Of a stretch of 64,000 nt of DNA, positions 44,202 through 52,474 are shown piece by piece; within the stretch, counting starts at the first letter, position 1, and each line of letters starts with the position of its first letter. Origin of the DNA: Candidatus Pelagibacter sp. (lineage in GTDB: Bacteria; Pseudomonadota; Alphaproteobacteria; Pelagibacterales; Pelagibacteraceae). The stretch spans positions 1 to 64,000 of the forward strand of contig JAOHHF010000002.1 in NCBI GenBank assembly GCA_028099475.1. The letters are read 5' to 3'. The notes beneath the pieces were generated by a model. It searched no databases and had not been told where the DNA came from. It saw nothing but the letters and a program-made list of their open reading frames with translations. The position numbers and the translations under genes are program-made.

Positions 44202-44808
44202 GAATAAAAGTTTTATTATTAAAATAATCTTACTCTGTCTAGTCACCATAAAGGTCAGTGCAATAGAAAAAGTAATATTATTTGGAGATAGCTTGATGGC
44301 AGGTTATGGATTGCCAAATGAGCAACATTTATCAGTAATTTTGCAAAATAGTTTAGAGGTAGAGGGTCACAACATAGAAATTATTAATGGTAGCGTTTCA
44401 GGAAGTACTTCTGCTGGTGGATTAAATATAGCTGAATGGACTTTATCAGAAAATAATATTGATCTTATGATTTTATGCCTTGGAGCGAATGATATGCTTA
44501 GAGGAATAAATCCTAAGGAGACAAAAAATAACTTGGAAGAAATTATTAAAATTGCAAAAAGCAAAAATATTAAAGTAATTATTGCTGGAATGATCGCACC
44601 AACCTCTTATGGTTATAATTACAAGAAATCTTTTGATAAAATCTTTTCTGATTTATCCAAAAAATATAAATTACAATTAATTCCATTTCTACTTGAGGGT
44701 GTGGCACAAAAGCCAGAATTTAATTTAAGTGATGGCATGCATCCAAATGACCAAGGCACAATTATCATTGGTAACACTCTAAAAAAAGCTATCTTAGAAA
44801 ATCTATAA
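44200..44808 (+). CDS. tesA: SGNH-fold esterase/lysophospholipase (TesA type)
   Basis: 202-residue secreted hydrolase. The signal peptide is [20 protein letters not shown] with cleavage near AIEK. Catalytic blocks: GDSLMAGYG (Ser31), LGANDMLRG (Asn) and DGMHPNDQG (Asp, His). It acts on acyl thioesters, arylesters or lysophospholipids in the periplasm. The longer frame from 44107 would place 31 residues ahead of the signal peptide and overlap the ATPase gene, so I start at 44200. The start codon overlaps that of the divergent ATPase gene. Confidence 0.92.
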   Translation: MNKSFIIKIILLCLVTIKVSAIEKVILFGDSLMAGYGLPNEQHLSVILQNSLEVEGHNIEIINGSVSGSTSAGGLNIAEWTLSENNIDLMILCLGANDMLRGINPKETKNNLEEIIKIAKSKNIKVIIAGMIAPTSYGYNYKKSFDKIFSDLSKKYKLQLIPFLLEGVAQKPEFNLSDGMHPNDQGTIIIGNTLKKAILENL

Positions 44809-44841
44809 AGACTTAATATTATTTTTTTGTTATCGTTTTTA

Positions 44842-45387
44842 ATGAAAAAGATTCTATCAATCATTATTTTATTTCTCTCCACCACAACTTTAAGTGCAAA
44901 CGATAGAAATGTTGAGTTGGATAAATTATTTCTAGAATTAAAAAAGAATATTCCATCTCTATCATCAGGAATTGCTCAACAAATTTGGATGTTATGGAGC
45001 ACTCATCCGACAGATCAAAAATTAACCTCTCTTTTAGATGAGGGTTCAAGATTAGTTCAAGACCAACAATTAACTAGAGCTATTGATGTTTTTACTGAAG
45101 CAATTGAATTAGATCCTAATTGGGCAGAAGCTTGGAATAAGAGAGCAACAGTATTTTATATGGTTGGAGAATTTCAAAAATCACAAGATGATATTGATAA
45201 AGTTTTAGAATTAGAAGAAAGACATTTTGGAGCTTTAGCAGGACAAGGCATGGTTAATATAAAGTTAAAGAATTACGATAAAGCAAAAAGAAGTTATCAA
45301 AAAGCACAAGAAATTTATCCTGCCATGAAATCTTCAAAGGTAATGATTGAACAAATTGAAGAGTTAATTAAAAGACAATCAATTTAG
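44842..45387 (+). CDS. Secreted TPR protein
   Basis: 181 residues from the ATG at 44842 (a TTG at 44827 adds five). Signal peptide KKILSIIILFLSTTTLSA, then NDRNVE. The mature part has tetratricopeptide repeats: QLTRAIDVFTEAIELDPNWA, AWNKRATVFYMVGEFQKSQD and NYDKAKRSYQKAQEIYPAMK. It is likely a periplasmic scaffold. It lies 33 bases after tesA on the same strand. Confidence 0.85.
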   Translation: MKKILSIIILFLSTTTLSANDRNVELDKLFLELKKNIPSLSSGIAQQIWMLWSTHPTDQKLTSLLDEGSRLVQDQQLTRAIDVFTEAIELDPNWAEAWNKRATVFYMVGEFQKSQDDIDKVLELEERHFGALAGQGMVNIKLKNYDKAKRSYQKAQEIYPAMKSSKVMIEQIEELIKRQSI

Positions 45388-45428
45388 TTGTTAAGATAAA
45401 TTTTTTCAGATTTAATATTTAGGGAATA

Positions 45429-46610
45429 ATGAGCATTAAATATGATGTTATAATAGTTGGAGCAGGCGCAGCTGGCATGATGAGTGCTATTGAAGCTGGA
45501 AAACGTGGTCGAAAAGTTTTACTCGTTGATCATTATAAAAAAATAGGCGAGAAGATTAGAATTTCTGGAGGAGGTAGATGTAATTTTACTAATATCAACA
45601 CCAATCCAAGCAAGTTTCTTTCTCAAAACCCAAAGTTTGTAAGATCAGCTTTAAGCCAATATACCCAGAATGATTTTATCAATTTAATCAATAAGTACGA
45701 GATTAAATTTCATGAAAAAAAATTAGGACAATTGTTTTGTGATCACAGCGCTCAGCAAATTGTTGAGATGTTACTTAAAGAATGTGAGCTAGCAAATGTA
45801 ACTGTTTTAAAAGAATTTATTATTAAAAATATTGATAAAGATAATGATCAATATCTTGTATCAACTGAAACAGACACATATTCATCAGAGTCTTTAATTG
45901 TTGCAACAGGTGGATTGTCAGTTCCAAAAATTGGCGCCACTTCCTTTGGTTATGAGGTTGCTAAGAAATTTGATCACAATATTATTGAAACTTTACCTGC
46001 ATTAGTGCCATTAACGTTTAGCGAAAAAATACTGGAAATGTGTAAAGAATTAACAGGACTTTCAGTTGAAGCGATAGTCTCATTTAATAAAGTTTTATTT
46101 CAAGAAGGAATGCTATTCACTCATAGAGGTTTAAGTGGCCCTTCAATATTACAAATTTCATCTTACTGGAAACAAGGAGATCATATTAAAGTCAATCTAT
46201 CTCCTAAATTAAATGTGTATCAATTATTAGAAGAAAAAAGAAAGTTGAATCCAAAATTTGATATTTTAAATATTATAAGTGAAATTTTACCCAAACGATT
46301 AGCTCAAATAATCTGCAGTGAAAATAAAGTAAGTGGAAATATTTCTGAATTATCCAATAAAATTTTAAAACAACTAAGTGACAATATAAATTCTTGGCTA
46401 ATTAATCCAACAGGATCAGAAGGATATAGAACTGCAGAGGTTACTTTAGGAGGAGTTGATACCAAAGAACTATCTTCAAAAACAATGATGTCAAACAAAC
46501 ACAAAAATTTATTTTTTATTGGTGAAGTGGTGGATGTAACAGGGCACCTAGGTGGATATAATTTTCAATGGGCTTGGTCTTCTGGTTATGTTGCAGGACA
46601 ATATGCTTAA
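45429..46610 (+). CDS. HI0933/YhiN-family flavoprotein
   Basis: 393-residue FAD protein of the HI0933-like family, annotated in various genomes as NAD(P)/FAD-dependent or aminoacetone oxidase. The Rossmann motif is VIIVGAGAAGMMSAIEAGKR, followed by the family block GEKIRISGGGRCNFTNI, then ATGGLSVPKIGATSFGYEVA and the C-terminal GEVVDVTGHLGGYNFQWAW. Physiological function is not settled. It lies 41 bases after the TPR gene. Confidence 0.9.
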   Translation: MSIKYDVIIVGAGAAGMMSAIEAGKRGRKVLLVDHYKKIGEKIRISGGGRCNFTNINTNPSKFLSQNPKFVRSALSQYTQNDFINLINKYEIKFHEKKLGQLFCDHSAQQIVEMLLKECELANVTVLKEFIIKNIDKDNDQYLVSTETDTYSSESLIVATGGLSVPKIGATSFGYEVAKKFDHNIIETLPALVPLTFSEKILEMCKELTGLSVEAIVSFNKVLFQEGMLFTHRGLSGPSILQISSYWKQGDHIKVNLSPKLNVYQLLEEKRKLNPKFDILNIISEILPKRLAQIICSENKVSGNISELSNKILKQLSDNINSWLINPTGSEGYRTAEVTLGGVDTKELSSKTMMSNKHKNLFFIGEVVDVTGHLGGYNFQWAWSSGYVAGQYA

Positions 46611-46655
46611 AACCATCGTATCGACTTAATCTATTCTATTTGCTAAACTAAAAAT

Positions 46656-47276
46656 ATGTGTGGAAGATATGTGGTTAAAAATCCGGTCACTAAAACTAGC
46701 AAATTAGTTAAATCTGCAATTCAGGTAGAGGATACTGAAAATTATAATGCTCACCCTTATCAAAAGCTTCCGGTTATTAAAAAATATAAAAATGGAAATA
46801 CATTAGAAGCTCTTAAATGGGGCTTAATACCAGGTTGGGCTAAAGATAAAGATTTCAAAGCTTTAATTAATGCAAGATTAGAGACCATTGATGAAAAAGT
46901 TTCATTTAAAAAACTAATTAAGAACAATAGATGTGTTGCTGTAGCAGATGGTTTTTATGAATGGAAAAGAGAGGAAAAAGAGAAAACTCCTCATTATTTT
47001 ACCAGAAAAGATACTAAACCAATATTCTTTGCAGGAATTTTTGAAGAGGACCAATTTTGTTTAATTACAGAAGAAGCCAAAGATAACAATACTGAAATAC
47101 ATCACCGTCAACCAGTAATCATTAATCAAACTGATGTTAATCGATATTTAAATTTAGAGTTACAAGGTTCAGCCTTTTTAAAGGAATGCAGTAAACCGGA
47201 TCTTATTTTTCATGAAGTGTCAAAAGATGTTAACAAACCTACCAATAACAGTGCTTCATTGGTTCAAGCTGTTTAG
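46656..47276 (+). CDS. SRAP domain protein (YedK/HMCES-like abasic-site sensor)
   Basis: Forms a protective covalent crosslink with abasic sites in single-stranded DNA. The catalytic Cys2 is exposed once Met1 is removed (MCGRYV). Other family features: WGLIPGWAKD, NARLETI, VADGFYEWK with the active-site Glu, and IHHRQPVII with the active-site His. The last has Gln where most members have Met-Pro. The 206 residues are typical. It stands alone between flavoprotein genes. Confidence 0.92.
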   Translation: MCGRYVVKNPVTKTSKLVKSAIQVEDTENYNAHPYQKLPVIKKYKNGNTLEALKWGLIPGWAKDKDFKALINARLETIDEKVSFKKLIKNNRCVAVADGFYEWKREEKEKTPHYFTRKDTKPIFFAGIFEEDQFCLITEEAKDNNTEIHHRQPVIINQTDVNRYLNLELQGSAFLKECSKPDLIFHEVSKDVNKPTNNSASLVQAV

Positions 47277-47316
47277 AAAATTAGACACTTGTTACAAGTT
47301 TAAGTATTCTTAAAAA

Positions 47317-48663
47317 ATGAAAAATTTATATCATTCAGATATTTATAAATTTGATACACCTGTCAGTAGTTATTGGGAAGATACTTCAAGCGAAAATTTA
47401 CAAATAGACAAACTTACAAAAGATATTAATTCAGAAATTGTAGTGATCGGTGGAGGATACACGGGATTACTTTGTGCAATTAATTTAATAGAAAATCATA
47501 ACTTAGATGTCATTTTAGTTGAAGCGGGAAAAATAGGCTGGGGTGCATCATCAAGGAATGCTGGATTTAATTGTTTGCCTCCAAGTAAGATGTCTTTTAA
47601 ACAAATGCAATCCATATATGGAGTGGAGGAGACAAAAAAGTTTTTTAAAAATTCAGTAGAAGGCTCCAATCATACAAAAGATATTATTAAAGAATATAAT
47701 ATTGATTGTGATGTATCAGGAGATAGTAGTTATGTCGTTGCGCATCATAAAAATAAATTTGAACAAATAAAAGAACAAGCTGAGGTTTATAAATCTGAGT
47801 TTGATATTGAGACTAAAATTTATTCAAAAGAAGAATTTGATGAAATTGGACATGGAGGAACCGAACAATATGGAGCGTTTTCGTATAAACCAGCATTTGC
47901 AATTAATCCTCTTAAATTTGTAAATGGAATTGCAAAATATGCTTTATCCAAAAAATTAAAGATATTTGAACACACCAAAGTTGACAAAGTTAATAAAGAA
48001 AATGGATCTTATGTTTTAGAAACTAAAGAAGGATCTATTCGATCTAAGAAAATAGTTGTTGCAACGAATGGGTTTTATCAAGAAGGATTAATTCCTCAAA
48101 TGGATGGAAGGGTACTGCCTGTTATCTCAAACGTAATTGTAACTAGAAAACTTAATGAGGATGAATTGAATGCTCATAACTTTAAAACATTTTCACCCGT
48201 CGTTAATACTAAAAACCTTTTGTGTTATTATAGAAAGTTGCCAGATAATCGAATTTTATTTGGAACTAGAGGAGATTTAACAGGAAGTGACCAGTCAAAT
48301 TTAGCTATGTCAAAAAAGATGGAAAAGTTTTTAAAAGATATTTTCCCTCAATGGTCTAATGTCTCAATTGATTATAATTGGCGAGGGTTGATTGCTTTAT
48401 CCCAAAAGCTTGCTCCATCAATTGGTAAAATTGATAACGAAGAGATTTATTATGGGTTTGGTTATAACGGCGTAGGGGTTAGTGCTGCTCCTTGGACTGG
48501 AAAACAGTTATCTAAATTAGTTTTCTCCTCAAATAGTAAAGATCTTGATATCTCAAAGATTTATAAAGGATTGCCTAAAAAGTTTATTTTTCCTCAATTA
48601 AGGACATTTTATTTTAGATTGGCTGTGTGGTTTTATGCAATTAAAGACAAGTTAAACATTTGA
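47317..48663 (+). CDS. FAD-dependent amine oxidoreductase (PuuB/OrdL-like)
   Basis: 448-residue DAO-fold flavoenzyme. Early motifs: SYWEDT, then the Rossmann stretch IVVIGGGYTGLLCAINL and the family block GKIGWGASSRNAGFN. At the C-terminus, DYNWRGLIALSQKLAPSIG and YGFGYNGVGVSAAPWTG. It resembles gamma-glutamylputrescine oxidase (PuuB), which would yield an aldehyde for a PuuC-type enzyme such as the aldehyde dehydrogenase at 28.5 kb. That pairing is inference. Confidence 0.85.
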   Translation: MKNLYHSDIYKFDTPVSSYWEDTSSENLQIDKLTKDINSEIVVIGGGYTGLLCAINLIENHNLDVILVEAGKIGWGASSRNAGFNCLPPSKMSFKQMQSIYGVEETKKFFKNSVEGSNHTKDIIKEYNIDCDVSGDSSYVVAHHKNKFEQIKEQAEVYKSEFDIETKIYSKEEFDEIGHGGTEQYGAFSYKPAFAINPLKFVNGIAKYALSKKLKIFEHTKVDKVNKENGSYVLETKEGSIRSKKIVVATNGFYQEGLIPQMDGRVLPVISNVIVTRKLNEDELNAHNFKTFSPVVNTKNLLCYYRKLPDNRILFGTRGDLTGSDQSNLAMSKKMEKFLKDIFPQWSNVSIDYNWRGLIALSQKLAPSIGKIDNEEIYYGFGYNGVGVSAAPWTGKQLSKLVFSSNSKDLDISKIYKGLPKKFIFPQLRTFYFRLAVWFYAIKDKLNI

Positions 48664-48727
48664 TATATAGTCTAATATATTAATAAAATTATCTAAGATA
48701 AAGAATTAACAGTAAACAGGAGAACAA

Positions 48728-49177
48728 ATGTTAAAAGTATATTTAGCGGGCGAAATTCACACAAACTGGCGTGAAGAAATAATTGAAAATTGTAAAAAAC
48801 AAAATTTAGATATTCAATTTTCATCTCCTGTAACTGATCACCCGTCATCAGATGATTGTGGTGTTGAAATTCTAGGTGCTGAAGAGAAAAATTTTTGGAA
48901 AGATAGAAAAGGAGCTAATATCAATTCAATTAGAACCAAAAAGTCTATTAAAGACAGTGATGTGGTTGTTGTTAAATTTGGTGAAAAATACAAACAATGG
49001 AATGCAGCTTTTGATGCAGGATATGCATCTGCATTAAATAAATCAATTATTGTTATCCAAAATGAAGATCATCAACATGCTTTAAAAGAAATTGATGCTG
49101 CCGCCTCAGCTGTTGCCACGGATCAAATGCAAGTGGTAAGAATATTAAAGTATGTTCTAGAGGGAACTTTAAAATAA
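48728..49177 (+). CDS. YtoQ family protein
   Basis: 149 residues. Family start LKVYLAGEIHTNWREEI, then the YtoQ core FSSPVTDHPSSDDCGVEILG and the nucleoside-deoxyribosyltransferase-like region DSDVVVVKFGEKYKQWNAAFDAGYA, which resembles a nucleotide-binding fold. Function is unknown. AGGAGA lies six bases before the ATG. Confidence 0.87.
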   Translation: MLKVYLAGEIHTNWREEIIENCKKQNLDIQFSSPVTDHPSSDDCGVEILGAEEKNFWKDRKGANINSIRTKKSIKDSDVVVVKFGEKYKQWNAAFDAGYASALNKSIIVIQNEDHQHALKEIDAAASAVATDQMQVVRILKYVLEGTLK

Positions 49178-49209
49178 AAATTTTTGATCTTAATTAATAA
49201 AATTTTATT

Positions 49210-49359
49210 ATGACTGAATTTATAAACCTGTTCTTTAATCAGTATTTAAGAATATTTGTTGGGGTAGTATTAGTAGGTTTGATCTGCTTTTCTTTATATT
49301 ATTCTTATAAAGATAAAATTAAAAAATTTTTTGGGATTAATCATGACGACAAAAGTTAA
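49210..49359 (+). CDS. Small single-helix membrane protein overlapping slyX
   Basis: 49 codons from ATG 49210: MTEFINLFFNQYLRIF, then the membrane helix VGVVLVGLICFSLYYS and a basic tail (YKDKIKKFFGINHDDKS). Its last 17 bases overlap the slyX start in another frame, an arrangement typical of translational coupling. No family known. Confidence 0.5.
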   Translation: MTEFINLFFNQYLRIFVGVVLVGLICFSLYYSYKDKIKKFFGINHDDKS

Positions 49360-49552
49360 TAAAAATTTAGAGGAACAAGTCACTTATCTCCAGCAAGAAT
49401 TATCAGACTTAAGTAATGAGCTTTATTCTCAACAAAAAGAGATTAAAGATCTTAAAAAAGAAATTACTGATTTAAATAAGAGAATTATAGAAATGGATGG
49501 GGAGATTGCTTCAGGGGCCATTAAAGAAGATAAAAAACCACCTCATTATTAA
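49343..49552 (+). CDS. slyX: SlyX family protein
   Basis: 69 residues from the ATG at 49343 (a TTG at 49331 would add four). The protein is nearly all coiled coil (LEEQVTYLQQELSDLSNELY and QQKEIKDLKKEITDLNKRI) and ends in the hallmark PPHY. SlyX function is unknown. The DMT transporter gene follows after five bases. Confidence 0.88.
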   Translation: MTTKVNKNLEEQVTYLQQELSDLSNELYSQQKEIKDLKKEITDLNKRIIEMDGEIASGAIKEDKKPPHY

Positions 49553-49557
49553 TATTA

Positions 49558-50511
49558 ATGAGTGCAGATAATAATTCAAAAGGAATTGTTTTAATCCTTA
49601 TCGCTATGAGCTTGTTTTCAATGCAAGATGCATTGATCAAGTTTATCTTTGAGCAATCTGCTCTATATGAAATATTCTTTGGAAGATATTTAGTTGCTGC
49701 AATTGTTTTATTTATCTACTTAAGTTTTAAAGGACAAAAAGTATCTTTAAAAACTCATTATCCCTTACTAACTTTTATAAGAGTTTTGTTGCACTTTATT
49801 GCATTTTCAACTTTCTTTATCTCTATTACTTTTATGCAACTAGCAACGGCTAATGCTTTATTTTTCTCATGTCCTTTCTTTGTCTCTATATTTGCTAAAT
49901 TTTTCTTAAAAGAGTTTATTGGAATAAGACGTTGGTCTGCTATCGCCTTTGGTTTTATGGGGGTACTAATTGTTTTAAATCCTAATTTTTCAAATTTTGA
50001 ATATAAAAACTTGTTACCCGTTCTAAGTGCTTTGTTTTATGCGGCTTCAATGACTATTACTAAATACACATCTGATAAAGATGATGTAAACACTCAGCTT
50101 TATTACTTTTATTTAATTGCTCTTATATTATGTGGGATCATTTATTTCTTTATGGGTAATGGTCAATTCAACAGTACTGATTTTGATCCAACCACTCAGT
50201 TTATCTTTAGAGAGTGGTTTTCAAACTTTGATTATACTTGGAAATTTATACTATTTTTTGGGCTTGCAGCATCTATTGCATTTTTGTGTATATTTTCTGC
50301 ATATATCATTGCATCTCCATCCGTTGTATCACTATTTGAATACTCGTTGATTATAATGTCCATGATCCCAGGTTATTTTTTATTTAGTGAAATTCCATCT
50401 TTAAGAACTTTGTTAGGAGTAATCTGTATTATCTCAGCAGGGGTTTATATTTATTTTAGAGAAGGGGTTAGAAAACAATACGTTGCATCTAAAATTCCAA
50501 CTAGAAGATAG
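49558..50511 (+). CDS. EamA/DMT-family transporter
   Basis: 317 residues with ten predicted membrane helices in two EamA repeats: GIVLILIAMSLFSMQDALIK opens the first, LLPVLSALFYAASMTITKYT the second. It is a drug/metabolite transporter of unknown substrate. It marks the left edge of a block of unrecognised small genes. Confidence 0.87.
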   Translation: MSADNNSKGIVLILIAMSLFSMQDALIKFIFEQSALYEIFFGRYLVAAIVLFIYLSFKGQKVSLKTHYPLLTFIRVLLHFIAFSTFFISITFMQLATANALFFSCPFFVSIFAKFFLKEFIGIRRWSAIAFGFMGVLIVLNPNFSNFEYKNLLPVLSALFYAASMTITKYTSDKDDVNTQLYYFYLIALILCGIIYFFMGNGQFNSTDFDPTTQFIFREWFSNFDYTWKFILFFGLAASIAFLCIFSAYIIASPSVVSLFEYSLIIMSMIPGYFLFSEIPSLRTLLGVICIISAGVYIYFREGVRKQYVASKIPTRR

Positions 50512-50555
50512 TTTAAGCAAATAGACTCATGGTTCAGGATTTGGTAGATTAATTA

Positions 50556-50840
50556 ATGCTTTATCTACTTTTTATAATCACGACATTGCTTATTGCTATT
50601 GTGTATTCTATTCAAACTAAGATTTGGCAATCAGAACAATACCATTTAGAAAATAAATACCCTCCTGGAAAAAATAAACATATGGATAAATTAATCGAAG
50701 ATAGAAACGATAAAATGCCAAAGATGGTATGGTCTGGGTTCGTAGCTGTGATGATACAGAGTATTTTAATTGCAGCAGTTATTTTTGGAATTTTGTTAGG
50801 TATAGATCATTTAGGATATATTAATTTTTTAACACGGTGA
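50556..50840 (+). CDS. Small membrane protein
   Basis: 94 residues with two helices, LLFIITTLLIAIVYSI at the N-terminus and VWSGFVAVMIQSILIAAVIF later, flanking a charged loop. No family recognised. Its stop overlaps the next gene's GTG start by four bases (GTGA). It is the first of three tightly packed small membrane genes. Confidence 0.55.
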   Translation: MLYLLFIITTLLIAIVYSIQTKIWQSEQYHLENKYPPGKNKHMDKLIEDRNDKMPKMVWSGFVAVMIQSILIAAVIFGILLGIDHLGYINFLTR

Positions 50841-51160
50841 ACCAAGCTTTAATTAACGTATTAATTGTTATGGGAGCAGTTGGTCTTATCATGTGGAATT
50901 TTCTTCAAGGTATAGAAAATAAAAAAAAAGAAGAAGCACTTAGAAAAAAAAATAAGACTAGAAAGAAAAAGAAAAAGAAAGAAAAAGATAAACCTTGGAT
51001 AGTGCTTCCAAACCCAATAATGCTGTTAGTTTATGCTATTGGTATTATCTATATGATATCGTTGTTTTATGGTCTTGCTATGTTTGCAAATATAATTGGA
51101 CCATTTGGTTTAATATTTCTTTTTCTTTGGTTAGTATCAATGAATAAAAATAAAGAATAG
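50837..51160 (+). CDS. Membrane protein with poly-lysine loop
   Basis: 107 residues, GTG start at 50837. One helix near the N-terminus (LINVLIVMGAVGLIMW) leads into a strikingly basic stretch of Lys and Arg (RKKNKTRKKKKKKEKDK, about residues 36-52). Two or three more hydrophobic segments follow. The basic loop would lie on the cytoplasmic face and could touch nucleic acid or phospholipid. Unknown family. Confidence 0.55.
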   Translation: MNQALINVLIVMGAVGLIMWNFLQGIENKKKEEALRKKNKTRKKKKKKEKDKPWIVLPNPIMLLVYAIGIIYMISLFYGLAMFANIIGPFGLIFLFLWLVSMNKNKE

Positions 51161-51164
51161 ATTT

Positions 51165-51506
51165 ATGGAAAAGAGAAGTGAACTAAAAGACTTTGGTTAT
51201 ATTAATATTTTTGGGACATTTATAATTACCTTCTTTTTTTACTTACTTAGTTATTATGCAAGAAAAAATGAATTTGGTTTTTTTGGATTAAATTATTACA
51301 TTTGTTTTTTAGCTAATGGATATTTTATTATTCATCATGTTAAAGGTGGATGGAAAACTGATAAAAGCATCTTTGGCTCATTAGTTTTAGTGCCAATGAT
51401 AGGAGCTATAGCTTTTATTTTTTGGTTTTTAATTTTAAAATTTTTAGATATGTTTTTAAACTTTTCATTTTATTTTATGTATGAGTTACCAATAAATTTT
51501 TTATAA
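51165..51506 (+). CDS. Small multi-helix membrane protein
   Basis: 113 residues with three hydrophobic segments (NIFGTFIITFFFYLLSYYA, FFGLNYYICFLANGYFI, LVLVPMIGAIAFIFWFLIL) and many aromatics. No family recognised. It follows the poly-lysine membrane gene after four bases. Confidence 0.55.
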   Translation: MEKRSELKDFGYINIFGTFIITFFFYLLSYYARKNEFGFFGLNYYICFLANGYFIIHHVKGGWKTDKSIFGSLVLVPMIGAIAFIFWFLILKFLDMFLNFSFYFMYELPINFL

Positions 51507-51507
51507 T

Positions 51508-51570
51508 ATGATTGAAGTATTAATAGCCTTGGAACTTGCATTTTTAGCTTATAAATTATTATCAGATTAA
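51508..51570 (+). CDS. Candidate 20-residue micropeptide
   Basis: ATG at 51508 encodes MIEVLIALELAFLAYKLLSD, hydrophobic throughout, ending one base before the next gene's ATG. A degenerate relative of its DNA and C-terminal LAYKLL-D ending recurs at about 52441-52475 before another gene. It may be a coupling leader peptide rather than a functional protein. Confidence 0.3.
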   Translation: MIEVLIALELAFLAYKLLSD

Positions 51571-51571
51571 T

Positions 51572-51949
51572 ATGAAAATTCTAAAAACAGATATAGAAAC
51601 CAATCTACTTTTAGCAAAAATAAATCTTCAAGATCCCTCTGCATTAAAAATAAAAGGATATGGACCATTGTTCTATTACTGTGGATGTGGTGATGCTCAC
51701 GATATAAATGATAATAATATTGTTAAATTTGCAGCTTCACCGATAGTCAAGTTAATCTTATTGTGTCCTAATAAATTTTATACATTTATTACAATTAAAG
51801 GGTTCTTCAAACAAACATGCATAACGGAATGGTCGTGTCCAAAAAAAATATTTGAAAAAGCAATTTTTAACTTATTTCCAGAGTGGACAGAAGATGATAA
51901 GAAAAAATTTGATCCATACACATTATTTTATAAAAAAAACACAAAATGA
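51572..51949 (+). CDS. Hypothetical soluble protein with clustered cysteines
   Basis: 125 residues without signal peptide. Cysteines occur as YYCGCGDAHDIN, LLCPN and KQTCITEWSCPKK, suggesting metal binding. Middle segments are hydrophobic strands or helices. No family recognised. Its stop overlaps the following gene by four bases (ATGA), indicating coupled translation. Confidence 0.5.
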   Translation: MKILKTDIETNLLLAKINLQDPSALKIKGYGPLFYYCGCGDAHDINDNNIVKFAASPIVKLILLCPNKFYTFITIKGFFKQTCITEWSCPKKIFEKAIFNLFPEWTEDDKKKFDPYTLFYKKNTK

Positions 51950-52410
51950 AAAAATTTTTCGATTTATTTAAACTGAAAAAAAGTAAAGTTGTTGAAGAGC
52001 TTACAAAAGATTTTGATAAAAAAGTAGAGGCTAGAAAAGAAGTTAATAAAGAATATACCAAAAATAAAATAAATCATGATACTCATTTTAAAAGTTTAAT
52101 GAATGATGATTTTTATCATGAAATAAATGAACTGATGTTGCATTTTGATAATAAACTGGGACCTTTAACAAAACATGAAAAATGTGGATTTAATGTGGAT
52201 GAGGTAAATCACTCACTAGAATTTCATTCATATAGTGGAGATAATTTTCCAATTAAATACAGATACTTTTCAGAAAGTAATGAAATTTTTGTTATGGTAC
52301 CTGGTAATGATAATCGTTTAGATAAATCATTTTCTTTAAAACAATCTAGAGAAGCTGAAAAATATTTTCTTAAACAAATGACAAAACACATGGAAGCAAA
52401 GATTAAATGA
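51946..52410 (+). CDS. Hypothetical charged protein
   Basis: 154 residues. The N-terminal third is a highly charged helix, probably a coiled coil (KKSKVVEELTKDFDKKVEAR). The C-terminal part is mixed strand and helix (HSLEFHSYSGDNFPIKYRYF). No signal peptide or family. It is coupled to the preceding cysteine-rich gene. Confidence 0.5.
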   Translation: MKKFFDLFKLKKSKVVEELTKDFDKKVEARKEVNKEYTKNKINHDTHFKSLMNDDFYHEINELMLHFDNKLGPLTKHEKCGFNVDEVNHSLEFHSYSGDNFPIKYRYFSESNEIFVMVPGNDNRLDKSFSLKQSREAEKYFLKQMTKHMEAKIK

Positions 52411-52474
52411 CATTACTATAAATTTACATAGCTTATGAAATAATTGCCTTGGCATATAAACTTTTGATAGATTA

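Noticed and set aside
52411..52474. Second copy of the 20-residue micropeptide as a gene
   Set aside because: The frame has no ATG, GTG or usable TTG start, so only the sequence similarity is reported.
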